In this document: piece by piece, positions 1 through 8,078 of the stretch
How the letters are laid out: every line of letters begins with the position of its first letter
Position numbering within the stretch: the first letter of the stretch is position 1
Notes under the pieces: model-generated
What the model was told of the DNA's origin: nothing
The model's input: only the letters and a program-made list of their open reading frames with translations
Database searches by the model: none
Made by a program: the position numbers and the translations under genes
Source of the DNA: Robiginitomaculum sp.
GTDB taxonomy: Bacteria > Pseudomonadota > Alphaproteobacteria > Caulobacterales > Maricaulaceae
Reading direction: 5' to 3'
NCBI GenBank assembly: GCA_021776565.1
Contig: JAJFFQ010000048.1
Location: forward strand, 41,516 to 105,515
Length of the DNA stretch: 64,000 nucleotides

Positions 1-645
1 GTTGAAAAACCCGGTGTCACCCAACGGCAAACCGACATTACCTGCAACAGAATATGTGTCGCCGCCATTATCATAATTGGAGCCAACTCTAGCTTCAAAT
101 GTAGCACCTTCAGCATCGTCTTTGAGGATAAAGTGAAGCACACCGGCAATGGCGTCTGAGCCATATTGCGATGCCGCACCGTCACGCAGGACTTCAAGAC
201 GTTTGATCGCGAGCGCAGGAATGGTCGAAACATCAGGGCCTTGGGCACCGTCAGAAATACCACCACCAAGGAAGGCAATGACCGCTGCACGGTGCAGACG
301 TTTACCATTGACCAGCACAAGGGTTTCATCCGGTGACAGACCACGCAGGTTTGCCGGGCGGATCAATGTAGCCGCATCAGAGATCGGTTGCTGGTTAACG
401 TTATAGGAGGGCACAGCAAGACGAAGCAGATCCGTCATGTCAGTTGCACCCTGATTTATAAATTCGTCCCCGGTAATCACATCAACCGGTGCCGGGCTAT
501 CGGCGGCCGATCGGGCTGTTCGCCGCGTGCCTGTAACAATGATTTTTTCTTCGGTTACGGTCTCCTCCTGCGCATAGGTAGCCGTAGTGCCAATGGCACT
601 GAGCATCAGCACAGAAGTCCCCATCATCAGTATTTTCTTGTTCAT
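1..645 (-). CDS. TonB-dependent outer-membrane receptor, N-terminal part (runs off the window)
   Basis: The reading frame is open from an ATG at 645 to the window edge (215 codons) and is missing its C-terminal part. It opens with a signal peptide (MNKKILMMGTSVLMLSAIG, cut near ATYAQ) and then a TonB-box-like stretch EEKIIVTGTRR. The plug domain follows: PAPVDVITGDEF, LRGLSPDETLVLVNGKR, and RLEVLRDGAASQYGSDAIAG, which is the classic plug motif before the barrel. Family knowledge: such receptors bind iron chelates, vitamins or sugars and import them using TonB energy. The substrate cannot be told from the plug. The start is supported by GGGGAGAC just upstream on the minus strand. Confidence 0.93.
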   Translation of the reverse strand, partial: MNKKILMMGTSVLMLSAIGTTATYAQEETVTEEKIIVTGTRRTARSAADSPAPVDVITGDEFINQGATDMTDLLRLAVPSYNVNQQPISDAATLIRPANLRGLSPDETLVLVNGKRLHRAAVIAFLGGGISDGAQGPDVSTIPALAIKRLEVLRDGAASQYGSDAIAGVLHFILKDDAEGATFEARVGSNYDNGGDTYSVAGNVGLPLGDTGFFN

Positions 646-991
646 TGGTCTCCCCAATATCAATTGGATAATTCAAATTGCCGTCAAAATTAACGATTTT
701 GGATGTTTGAGCAAACGCACACAAATGGCAACGCATCCACGCATCACATTTCAATTAAACGCCAAAAAACCGATAAAATGTGATGTTTTTTGGAAGATTG
801 TGCTAAATTGGTCGCACTTTATTGACCATCAAGCGAGTCTTCACCTTTTCGTGAAGCCAAATTGTTAGCCGGTCACTTGCTGGCAAGAGTGCTTGTTCCA
901 CGGCCTTGCATTGCCTATGGTGCGGCCCGACTGCGCAGGGCCTATGGCCTCGCCGATCAGCATCATTAACGCGCCTGGCTATTCATTGAAA
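646..991. other. Intergenic region between the TonB receptor and accA
   Basis: About 345 bases separate two divergent genes, so promoters for both should lie here. The region is AT-rich next to the receptor and has a short palindrome CCAAT-atca-ATTGG near 656-669. A small hairpin CTTCAC-loop-GTGAAG lies near 839-856. The accA frame stays open upstream to about 893, but that stretch (HGLALPMVRPDCAGP) does not resemble AccA, so it is treated as leader. No further gene was seen. Confidence 0.5.
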
Positions 992-1966
992 ATGTCTGAC
1001 CCTACCCGAACCTATCTGGATTTTGAACGCCCGATTGCCGAGCTTGAGAGCAAGATCGAGGAACTGGAAAAGCTGGACGAAGCACAAACTGGTGTAAGTA
1101 CTGCCGAAGAAGTGGAAAAACTGCGCGCTAAAGCCGCCATACTCCTCAAAAATACCTATGCTGACCTGAACGCCTGGCAGAAGACGCAAGTGGCGCGCCA
1201 CCCGGCACGGCCACAATTCAAGCATTTTCGTGAAACCCTGATCGAGGACTTTACAGAATTACGTGGTGATCGCTGCTTTGGCGAAGACCGGGCGTTGATC
1301 GGTGGACTTGGACGATTTCGGGGGCGTCGGGTGATGGTTATTGGTCATGAAAAAGGTCATGACACAGAAACAAGGCTGGAACATAATTTTGGCATGGCCC
1401 GGCCCGAAGGCTATCGCAAGGCTGTTCGCCTGATGGATATAGCCGATCGGTTTGCTCTGCCGGTGTTAAGCTTTATCGATACCGCAGGTGCCTATCCCGG
1501 GGTTGGCGCAGAGGAACGCGGTCAGGCCGAAGCCATTGCCCGCTCAACCCAGAAATGCCTGTCTTTGAACGTACCGATGATTGCCCTCATCACAGGAGAA
1601 GGCGGTTCTGGTGGTGCGGTAGCCATCGCCGCCGCAAACAGCGTTTTCATGATGGAGCACGCCATTTATTCGGTGATTTCACCAGAAGGCTGCGCGTCTA
1701 TTCTGTGGCGCGATTCGGCGCGGGCCAAGGATGCCGCAACGGCCATGAAAATCACCGCGCAAGACCTGTTGCGCCTGCACATTATTGATGGCATTGCCGA
1801 TGAGCCTGTTGGCGGCGCTCACCGCCATCATCCTACGGCCATTACCGCAGCAGCAGACCTTATCGCAGCCGCATTAAATGAATTTGATGCCATGACTGCA
1901 AAGAAAATAAAGGCCCAGCGCAAAGCGCGCTTTTTAACCATTGGCCGGTCATTGCTGGAAAGCTGA
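992..1966 (+). CDS. accA: Acetyl-CoA carboxylase carboxyltransferase subunit alpha
   Basis: AccA and AccD form the carboxyltransferase that moves CO2 from biotin to acetyl-CoA, giving malonyl-CoA for fatty-acid synthesis in the cytoplasm. The product is 324 aa, close to the usual length of about 320. It starts MSDPTRTYLDFERPIAEL, a typical AccA N-terminus. It carries the oxyanion-hole glycines ITGEGGSGGAVAIAAAN (about residues 198-214) and the signature SPEGCASILWRD. The ATG at 992 was chosen because the open frame upstream encodes unrelated sequence. The stop lies 2 bases from the convergent DUF1501 gene. accD is not in the window. Confidence 0.97.
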   Translation: MSDPTRTYLDFERPIAELESKIEELEKLDEAQTGVSTAEEVEKLRAKAAILLKNTYADLNAWQKTQVARHPARPQFKHFRETLIEDFTELRGDRCFGEDRALIGGLGRFRGRRVMVIGHEKGHDTETRLEHNFGMARPEGYRKAVRLMDIADRFALPVLSFIDTAGAYPGVGAEERGQAEAIARSTQKCLSLNVPMIALITGEGGSGGAVAIAAANSVFMMEHAIYSVISPEGCASILWRDSARAKDAATAMKITAQDLLRLHIIDGIADEPVGGAHRHHPTAITAAADLIAAALNEFDAMTAKKIKAQRKARFLTIGRSLLES

Positions 1967-1968
1967 TC

Positions 1969-3150
1969 CTAAGACACCAGGCCGTTTTTAGGTGGAACGC
2001 CGGAACTGCCTGGAAACACACTGTTGTTCAGCGCGCTTAGGTCAACGCCCCAATGATCGCGCAAGACACCCTTGAACAGACTGCGCAAGTCATTAGCAGG
2101 AAAAACATCACGGCCTTCAAACAGATCGACCGGGGAAAGACCAGGCCAGCCGCCAACCATACGCCCGCCCTTGACCGCACCGCCCATCAAAAACGCGGCA
2201 CCGCCAACGCCGTGATCGGTGCCATTGGTACCGTTTTCTGCCAGAGTGCGGCCAAATTCTGTTGCCACAATAACGGCTGTATTAGCCCACTGGGCAGCCA
2301 TTTCCTCACGCAACCCAAGAAGGGCATTGTTCAGATTGATAAGGTTGGCATTTAATACGCTGGTTTGGTCGGCATGAGTATCCCAGCCGTTAAAGGAAAT
2401 CGCCGCCGCGCCGGGGCCACCTTCGGCAACCAGTATTTTCCCTGCTGCACGGGCCGATTGTTCAAAGCCAACGCCTAATTGATTGAGATCGCCGACCAAG
2501 GCACCAATATCCACAGCACCCTGCAAGGCAGCCTTCAACACCGGATCGGTATTATATAGCTCCAGGGTTTCTTCAACTGTTTCCGGATCGGCTTCAGGCA
2601 AGGTGGATGGTGCCCAGGTTGTAGTAATGGCCTCGCCCTTGAGTACAAGCGGAACAGTCTGACCTACGCCAACGGCACCGGGAGAAAGGTTTAGGGCAAC
2701 CAAGGCCCGGTTCAGCCAGCCATCCAGTGTACCAAGGGGTGATTCTGTACCGTTTTCGAGCACATCCTGCCCATCAAAGTGCGAACGTTCATTATAGGGC
2801 GCACTGGCAGCATGCATAAACAGCGCCTCACCCTTGTTGAACATGGCCGCCAGACCCGGCAGGGACGGATGCAACCCGAAACCGTCAATCAGAGGTATAG
2901 CTCCGCCAGGTTCGCCTGGTGGCAATATCGCTATATTGGGCCGCTTGGCATAATAACGGTTTTCATAATAGGGCACCACCACGTTCAGGCCATCCATGGC
3001 TCCGCGCAGAATAATAACCACCAGCTTGCGCCCTTCCGGGCCAGCGGCAAAAGCCAAATTGGCACCACTGGCGCTTATTCCAGCAATCCCGGCCGCGCCC
3101 TTGAGCACACCACGCCGGTTCAGGCATAATTTTGAGTTTGCAGTTGTCAT
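1969..3150 (-). CDS. DUF1501 family secreted protein with Tat signal
   Basis: This 393-aa protein belongs to the DUF1501 family, which has an alkaline-phosphatase/sulfatase-like fold and mostly unknown substrates. The N-terminus has twin arginines at residues 12-13 (CLNRRGVLKGAAGIAG) followed by a hydrophobic stretch ending in ANLAFA, so Tat export of a folded protein is likely. Family motifs seen are LVVIILRGAMDGLN, HFDGQDVLENG, GWDTHADQ and ATEFGRTLAENG...DHG. AAAGGAGA lies in front of the ATG. It sits 2 bases downstream of the DUF1800 gene, and the two families are usually paired, so a joint extracytoplasmic role is inferred. Confidence 0.93.
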   Translation of the reverse strand: MTTANSKLCLNRRGVLKGAAGIAGISASGANLAFAAGPEGRKLVVIILRGAMDGLNVVVPYYENRYYAKRPNIAILPPGEPGGAIPLIDGFGLHPSLPGLAAMFNKGEALFMHAASAPYNERSHFDGQDVLENGTESPLGTLDGWLNRALVALNLSPGAVGVGQTVPLVLKGEAITTTWAPSTLPEADPETVEETLELYNTDPVLKAALQGAVDIGALVGDLNQLGVGFEQSARAAGKILVAEGGPGAAAISFNGWDTHADQTSVLNANLINLNNALLGLREEMAAQWANTAVIVATEFGRTLAENGTNGTDHGVGGAAFLMGGAVKGGRMVGGWPGLSPVDLFEGRDVFPANDLRSLFKGVLRDHWGVDLSALNNSVFPGSSGVPPKNGLVS

Positions 3151-3152
3151 GC

Positions 3153-4688
3153 CTATCTCCTTTGCAATTCGGGCGTCATCAACATCAATGCATACCCTTG
3201 CGCCTTGGTGAATGCCCCGGAAAGAATGTCAAAAGAACTGGTGCTTAAGTGTGATCCGAAAATATCACTGGCAAAATCAGGGGGCAGAGGTACGTTCTCA
3301 ATCAATCCACCGATTAATACTGCCAGATTAAGCCGGGCAGCAATAATACTGGAACTGGCCCAGCTTGCCTCATCGTCCGGCCAGCCCGCTGGTGAATCGG
3401 CAGTAAAAGGCACCTGGCCCAACAAGTTAAAAACATTGAAAACCTGATCTGTCGTCAGGCCTTGCAAATCAAAAGCCCGAAACATGGCAAGGATAAATTC
3501 TTCGGAATTTCTAAGCTTAAGAAATTGCCCGACCCCTGATACTGGCCACATTTCAGGGGCGCTGATCAGTGCCAGACTAACCTGCAACAAATCACCATCC
3601 GTAGCGGTAAAAACCTGCGATAGCTGGTCAATCAGGCTTTGCGGCGGTGTGTCCGAATGAAAATGAAACGCCAGCTTGCGGGCAATATGTTTGGCGGTCG
3701 AGGGGTGGCGGACAAAGTCCTGCAAGGCATCAAGCCCCTGATTTTGACCTGTATCCAGATAATCCTTGCCCATAATTGTGCGGGTGCCTGGCTCATGAAA
3801 CAGAGGATCAAAGACAAACTCGCCAATTTTATCCTCATTAATTTGCGGGTTGCCAACCGTCCAGCCGGTAATGGCCTTGGCGTATTCAATAATGTCATTT
3901 TGACTATAGCCGCCACCAACACCCAGTGTGTGCAGTTCCAGTGTTTCCCGGGCAAGGTTTTCATTCAAACCAAGGCCAAATTGCTGACCAGCCCAGGAAT
4001 TGGGGCCAAACGAAGTCCAGTTATCCAGATACATCAACATTGTCTGGTGACTTTCAACCGCCACAACCATGTCAAAAAACTTGCCCGTAACATGGGGACG
4101 AATGGCCTCGCGTTCCATGGCACCTGCCGTAGCGACCACGTTCAGGCCCTTGTTGACGTCTACGGAAAAATGGTCTGTCCAGAAACGCACCAGTCGCTCT
4201 CGAAACGAAGCTGGCGTAACGGTCGCATGAAGCGTGCGTACCGAGATATCCTGAAAAAGGGCGTTGATGATTTCCTGTTGGATGTCCTGGGAGGTTTTGA
4301 CAGCTTTGGGTTTACTCGCCGCAGTGGCGATAGATGAAATCATAGACTCATCCATCTTCGACAATTGCAACATTTGTTCAGAACGTTTGGTCTCTTTTGT
4401 TGACTCAAAGAACGTTGCGTAACGACTGACCGTGTTTTTCAACTGTTTCTTGTCAGTGGCAAGCGTGGTGGATGTACTGGTTTCCAGGCGAAAAGCCGCC
4501 ACAAAATCATAAAACAGTTTTATACCGTCAACACTGCTTATTAAGCCAAACGTATCCAGCGTTGAGGATACATCGGTCAATTGCGCGTTTAACCAGGTCA
4601 CCGGATCCGGTGCGATTGTATCAAGTTCACCAAAGCGCGCACCCAGTCCAAAACGGTGCGCGGCGGTCAAGGCATCAAGATCAGCCAT
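3153..4688 (-). CDS. DUF1800 family protein
   Basis: This 511-aa protein has the hallmarks of DUF1800: AAHRFGLGAR near the N-terminus, RFWTDHFSVDVNKG, and NLARETLELHTLGVGGGYSQ followed by DIIEYAKAITGW. The biochemical function of the family is unknown. It is first in a two-gene unit with the DUF1501 gene (2-base gap). Unlike its partner it has no clear signal peptide, which is odd if they work together outside the cytoplasm; it may be carried along or be anchored otherwise. AAGGGG lies 6 bases before the ATG. Confidence 0.92.
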   Translation of the reverse strand: MADLDALTAAHRFGLGARFGELDTIAPDPVTWLNAQLTDVSSTLDTFGLISSVDGIKLFYDFVAAFRLETSTSTTLATDKKQLKNTVSRYATFFESTKETKRSEQMLQLSKMDESMISSIATAASKPKAVKTSQDIQQEIINALFQDISVRTLHATVTPASFRERLVRFWTDHFSVDVNKGLNVVATAGAMEREAIRPHVTGKFFDMVVAVESHQTMLMYLDNWTSFGPNSWAGQQFGLGLNENLARETLELHTLGVGGGYSQNDIIEYAKAITGWTVGNPQINEDKIGEFVFDPLFHEPGTRTIMGKDYLDTGQNQGLDALQDFVRHPSTAKHIARKLAFHFHSDTPPQSLIDQLSQVFTATDGDLLQVSLALISAPEMWPVSGVGQFLKLRNSEEFILAMFRAFDLQGLTTDQVFNVFNLLGQVPFTADSPAGWPDDEASWASSSIIAARLNLAVLIGGLIENVPLPPDFASDIFGSHLSTSSFDILSGAFTKAQGYALMLMTPELQRR

Positions 4689-4782
4689 AAAAACCCCTTA
4701 AGTTTTTCTGCACAGTATCATAGAACGCATGAATGGGCCATGAACCGTCGGGTTCATTGTTAATTATTTTTAAAACCCCTAT

Positions 4783-5793
4783 TTATCTTTTGTGTCGCCA
4801 GGGGCGCACATCAGACCCACGGCTGAAAAACGTAATAGGTGACCAGGTGAACATGCGTAATAACGCCAGTGTCTTTATCCGCCGTGTCGCCTGAACTGCC
4901 CGGCGTTTTTCAAAGGCTGTCCCCAGCCCGGCAAGACTGTCCCACACGCCGGTAATGGTCGGACGAAACTGGCCTTTGAACATCGCCCGGACGATGAAGC
5001 CTATCAGTAACCCGGCATGAAAGGGGGCAAGACATAAAAACGGCACCAAAGGCATGTTTTTAACAAATGTCCATGTGCGATTGCGGGTGCCGTGATAAAC
5101 GGCAAATGGCGATTGCGCACCAGCCACGCCCGAACCTTCATGGTAGACCACGGCCTCACGCACCTGCACGGCCCGTCCGCCCGAAAGGCGCAACCGAAAG
5201 GCCAGGTCGACATCTTCATGATAGCAAAAAAAGTCCTCATCAAAGCCGCCCGCTGCCTCAAACGCATCGCGCCGATAGGCGGCGGCGGCGGCGCACGGGC
5301 CAAACACCTCGCCGGTTTGCGGCAAGCGATCCAGAGGACGGTGCCAAAGCCCGCGCCAGGCAAAGCCGGTGGGCGCATATAGATCACCAGCCCCATCCAG
5401 CAAATGGCGGTAATTGGCATCAATTTGCGTTGACCCGGCCATAACAATGGAAGGAGCAGACTTTGCTGCCGCAAGAAGCTGGCGTAGCCAGTCCGGCTCT
5501 GCATAGGCATCGGGGTTGAGCATGACAATCCATGGTGCATTTCCCCGCGCTACACCGATATTATTGCCTCTGGCAAAGCCGGTATTTTCATCCAGCTTGA
5601 TAACTTCAAAGCGTTCATCCAGGGGCGGCAAAGCCTCGATCGAGCCATCCTGGGACGCATTATCAATCAAAAAAGCCCGAAAGTTTTGCATGTCTTGCGC
5701 GGCCAGTGCCGCCACGCAATCGCGCAGCATGGTGCCAGCATTGTAATTGACGATGATAACATCAACTTCGGCAGTTTTGGATTTGGCGCTCAT
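4783..5793 (-). CDS. Family 2 glycosyltransferase
   Basis: This 336-aa GT-A fold enzyme probably adds a sugar to a surface polysaccharide or lipid. The N-terminus DVIIVNYNAGTMLRDCVAAL is the nucleotide-binding start. The region NTGFARGNNIGVARG and the metal-binding NPDAYAEPDW follow. Acceptor-side motifs FCYHEDVDLAFRLRLSG and VVYHEGS place it in the rhamnosyltransferase-like WbbL branch. A hydrophobic stretch near residues 248-272 (LVPFLCLAPFHAGLLIGFIV) may anchor it to the inner membrane. It is isolated from any obvious polysaccharide cluster, so donor and acceptor are unknown. Confidence 0.9.
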   Translation of the reverse strand: MSAKSKTAEVDVIIVNYNAGTMLRDCVAALAAQDMQNFRAFLIDNASQDGSIEALPPLDERFEVIKLDENTGFARGNNIGVARGNAPWIVMLNPDAYAEPDWLRQLLAAAKSAPSIVMAGSTQIDANYRHLLDGAGDLYAPTGFAWRGLWHRPLDRLPQTGEVFGPCAAAAAYRRDAFEAAGGFDEDFFCYHEDVDLAFRLRLSGGRAVQVREAVVYHEGSGVAGAQSPFAVYHGTRNRTWTFVKNMPLVPFLCLAPFHAGLLIGFIVRAMFKGQFRPTITGVWDSLAGLGTAFEKRRAVQATRRIKTLALLRMFTWSPITFFSRGSDVRPWRHKR

Positions 5794-5871
5794 GGCTGTT
5801 TAGTTGCATGAGCAAACCTATCCGACAAGCTGAACATTGTCAGCAAAGCACCAAACCTGTATAATTGCAGC

Positions 5872-6276
5872 ATGGTTTTTCGCATTATCATAGTGATAAT
5901 AAGTATTTTAGGTGCCCCGTTTTTTGCATCTGCGCATGGTGGTGGACTGAACGCCCAAGGCTGTCACAACAATCGGAAGACGGGCGGTTATCATTGCCAC
6001 CGCGCACCAAGGGTATCTTCAGTTCCTGTGCAAAAATACCGTGGATCAACATTAGCCAGGCCCTCTGTAACAAAAATCAAAACCACTCAAAACCTGTTAC
6101 GCCTTATGGCGTATGACGTTGGCAAAGCAGATGGGGTATTGGGTAAACAAACAAATTTAGCCATTAGAACCTTTGAACTAGACAGGAACTTACCATCTAG
6201 AGGACGCGTCACCGATACCCTTATTGAAGAACTTTCCAATGCCTTGGCAGAAGGTTTTCAACGCCCGGCCAGCTAG
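5872..6276 (+). CDS. Secreted YHYH-motif protein with a peptidoglycan-binding domain
   Basis: This 134-aa protein has a signal peptide (MVFRIIIVIISILGAPFFASA). A short cysteine/histidine module follows, HGGGLNAQGCHNNRKTGGYH, continuing CHR; this is the YHYH domain often found next to nuclease or cell-wall modules. The C-terminal half (about residues 70-125) fits a PG_binding_1 three-helix domain: LLRLMAYDVGKADGVLGKQT, then LAIRTFELDRNLPSRG. It probably binds the cell wall in the periplasm, and no catalytic domain is present. It diverges from the glycosyltransferase gene with a 78-base gap. Confidence 0.8.
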   Translation: MVFRIIIVIISILGAPFFASAHGGGLNAQGCHNNRKTGGYHCHRAPRVSSVPVQKYRGSTLARPSVTKIKTTQNLLRLMAYDVGKADGVLGKQTNLAIRTFELDRNLPSRGRVTDTLIEELSNALAEGFQRPAS

Positions 6277-6370
6277 AGTCAGGCCTCATCAATATCCAGC
6301 CGACCACCGCATACACCCCGGCCACCCGGAAGATATTACGGCGGCGTAGTTCGGTGAGTAGATTGGTCAT
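6221..6370 (-). pseudogene. Remnant of a membrane-anchored TPR/adenylate-cyclase-like protein N-terminus
   Basis: Reading from the ATG at 6370, the first 28 codons give MTNLLTELRRRNIFRVAGVY followed by AVVGWILM. This matches the amphipathic-plus-transmembrane start shared by many alphaproteobacterial TolB/TPR and class III cyclase-like proteins. The family then continues with a second membrane segment and a long soluble part. Here the similarity stops abruptly after ILM (near 6288) and the frame runs out in unrelated sequence inside the preceding gene. Only the first exon-like 85 bases survive, so this is a broken gene. Confidence 0.6.
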
Positions 6371-6485
6371 AAATGGCGTCCCGTCCCGGTGCGTCTTTGC
6401 GCGCACCATCATTTACCGCATGACATGGCTGGTCGGCAAGCCAAGAAGCGCCCAAGATGGGAATGACCAAGACTAAACAATATGA

Positions 6486-6578
6486 TGTCATTGCCGGGCT
6501 AGTCCCAGCAATCCAGTTTTAGTGATTTTACCCCATTTTGATCTATTCTGGATTACCCGAACCAGTCGGGTAATGACA
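6486..6578. repeat. Inverted pair of 31-nt REP-like palindromic units
   Basis: The left unit (6486-6516) begins tgtcattgccgggct and ends atccag. The right unit (6548-6578) begins ctggattacccg and ends gtaatgaca. Each is an imperfect palindrome and the two are reverse complements in outline, separated by 31 AT-rich bases. The same 31-nt unit occurs at 26378, 26436, 26790, 26848 and 26897. The order here (reverse unit, then forward unit) is opposite to the pairs near 26.4 kb. Confidence 0.8.
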
Positions 6579-6617
6579 CGGTGATGGTCGTAACCATTTC
6601 CAGGACAATTTGCCCTC

Positions 6618-6780
6618 GTTTTCCCTCCCCCGTTAACGGGGGAGGTGGGCGCGGATGCGCTCGGAGGGGGTGATAACAGGTCATCTTATTGATCGTTCTG
6701 GCTTTTGGATACGTCTGCCCCCTCCGCCCCTTTGGGGCACCTCCCCCGCTCCTTCGACAAGCTCAGGATGAGGGCAGGGG
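6618..6780. repeat. GC-rich palindromic intergenic element plus dispersed word
   Basis: A perfect 20-nt palindrome ctcccccgttaacgggggag lies at 6625-6644, followed by ggtgggcgcgg and tcggaggggg. About 70 bases later a reversed version (cccctccgcccctttggggc, then acctcccccg) appears, so the whole block can fold on itself. It is followed at 6751-6773 by ccttcgacaagctcaggatg, a word repeated in altered form at 16304-16326. Such elements are common between genes of alphaproteobacteria; the function is unknown. Confidence 0.65.
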
Positions 6781-6941
6781 AGGAAAACAAAAATGATGGC
6801 TAAACCGGACAATAGTGGACTGGTTCGTGCAATGACACTGGAAGAGAAATATTTCAAAGGTTTAGAAATTCAGATTTCCCGTAACCATTTCTAAGACAAT
6901 TTGTGTGATCCTCTCTTTTGGGTGAAAAGAGTGGGGGAAAC

Positions 6942-8078
6942 ATGCTCGCCATAAAATTAATCTTTGCGGGGCTGGTGCTCATACTTGCCGCTTTTATTTT
7001 ACGTCGTCCACCGCAAAACAAGACCGGGCGAATAAGCGCGTTTGTACGCGGTTTTGGTGCCTTTAGCCTGGGGTTAGTCATAACCGCCACCGCCATAGGG
7101 TTTGGTGCCAATAAAACCGGCATTGTGCGCGATGGGCCATACGCGCAAATTGCTGCCCATGCCTTGCAAACCATCGAAAATGATCCCGCGCCCTACATTC
7201 TTTTTGTCGGCGCCAGTTATTCGCGCAACGCCATTGATGACAAAGCCCTGACCCGGCGCTTGCGGGCCAGAGGGTATAACCAGCGCGTAATCACCTTTGC
7301 GCTTGAGGGGGCCAGCTTGCAAGAACGCGATCTGCGCCTTCGCCAGTTTTTGCGCACCGCACCAAGAGTGCCTGATACAGTGTTTTTGGAAATTTCCGAG
7401 CGATTTGACCGCAATCCGGCTTACGGCTTTGAAATTGCCAAATTTTCCGAACGGGTGATCGGCCAGTATAACCTGCGCGGCACGATGTGGACACTACGCG
7501 GCTTTATGGGCACCGCGCCACACGAAATGGTATCCTTGGCTAAAAACGCCGTGCTTTTAGGCCTTCATGTGCCGCTGAACTGGTTTAATGTAGGGTTTTT
7601 TAACGAAGCAACGCAGTTGAACCATGCCCCGAAAATGGCCTCCTACGATCCGCAAACAGAACCACGCAGGGAAGTTAGCGCCGATGACCGAAGCACCGGC
7701 CTTACCCTTGCTAAAACCTCCCTCCCTGAAGTGTTTGCCTGGGGTGAAACATTTCGGGCCGGGCAGCGCCGTATGCTGCGCAAGGCCGGAATACGCAACA
7801 TTGCCTATTATTTCCCACCGGTGATTGATGCAAGCGAGCGCGCCTATATTCAGGCTGTTTGTCATCGTTTGACTGAAACCCTCTGCATCGCCCCGGTGGA
7901 TACGGCAATGCTGGCTGCTCTGGATGCGCCTGTATGGTTTGACGAGGAACATTTGCTGGCCCCCGGTGCTGCGCTTTACGGGCAATGGCTAGCGGGCCAA
8001 ATGATGTCATCCGGGGTTTTGGGCAAACCAGGCACAAAACTGGCCCTTTTGTCTTTGGATGAGCGGTCTGTACCATGA
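6942..8078 (+). CDS. SGNH-hydrolase-like membrane-anchored protein, partner of the MBOAT gene
   Basis: This 378-aa protein starts with a membrane segment (MLAIKLIFAGLVLILAAFIL) and has a second near residues 36-56. The periplasmic part carries ILFVGASYSRNAID, with the serine in an SGNH block-I-like position. Near the C-terminus WFDEEHLLAPGAALYG supplies the Asp-x-x-His of block V. This layout resembles the AlgJ/AlgX/DltD-type partners of MBOAT proteins, so acyl transfer to an exported polymer is inferred. The ATG at 6942 was chosen because gggggaaac sits directly before it. The stop overlaps the MBOAT start by 4 bases (ATGA), indicating translational coupling. Confidence 0.72.
   Translation: MLAIKLIFAGLVLILAAFILRRPPQNKTGRISAFVRGFGAFSLGLVITATAIGFGANKTGIVRDGPYAQIAAHALQTIENDPAPYILFVGASYSRNAIDDKALTRRLRARGYNQRVITFALEGASLQERDLRLRQFLRTAPRVPDTVFLEISERFDRNPAYGFEIAKFSERVIGQYNLRGTMWTLRGFMGTAPHEMVSLAKNAVLLGLHVPLNWFNVGFFNEATQLNHAPKMASYDPQTEPRREVSADDRSTGLTLAKTSLPEVFAWGETFRAGQRRMLRKAGIRNIAYYFPPVIDASERAYIQAVCHRLTETLCIAPVDTAMLAALDAPVWFDEEHLLAPGAALYGQWLAGQMMSSGVLGKPGTKLALLSLDERSVP

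Larger units (their letters stand above)
6413..6941. other. Repeat-rich intergenic region
   Basis: There is no credible gene in this 529-base gap. It holds two inverted 31-nt REP-like units (6486-6516 and 6548-6578), a 20-nt perfect palindrome (6625-6644) inside a GC-rich element, a related inverted GC-rich block (about 6718-6750), and a copy of a dispersed ccttcgacaagctcag-type word (6751-6773). The accumulation next to a broken gene suggests a recombination-prone or decaying spot. Confidence 0.7.

Noticed and set aside
893..991. N-terminal extension of AccA
   Set aside because: The 33 extra residues do not resemble AccA, whereas the protein from 992 starts exactly like the family.
3639..4337. 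Plus-strand ORF of 232 codons
   Set aside because: It is antisense to the DUF1800 gene, shows no family motif and has codon use of a shadow frame.
4728..4760. Hairpin atgaacc-gtcg-ggttcat as a terminator
   Set aside because: On the strand of the flanking genes it is not followed by a T-run, and it is near the promoter region of the DUF1800 gene.
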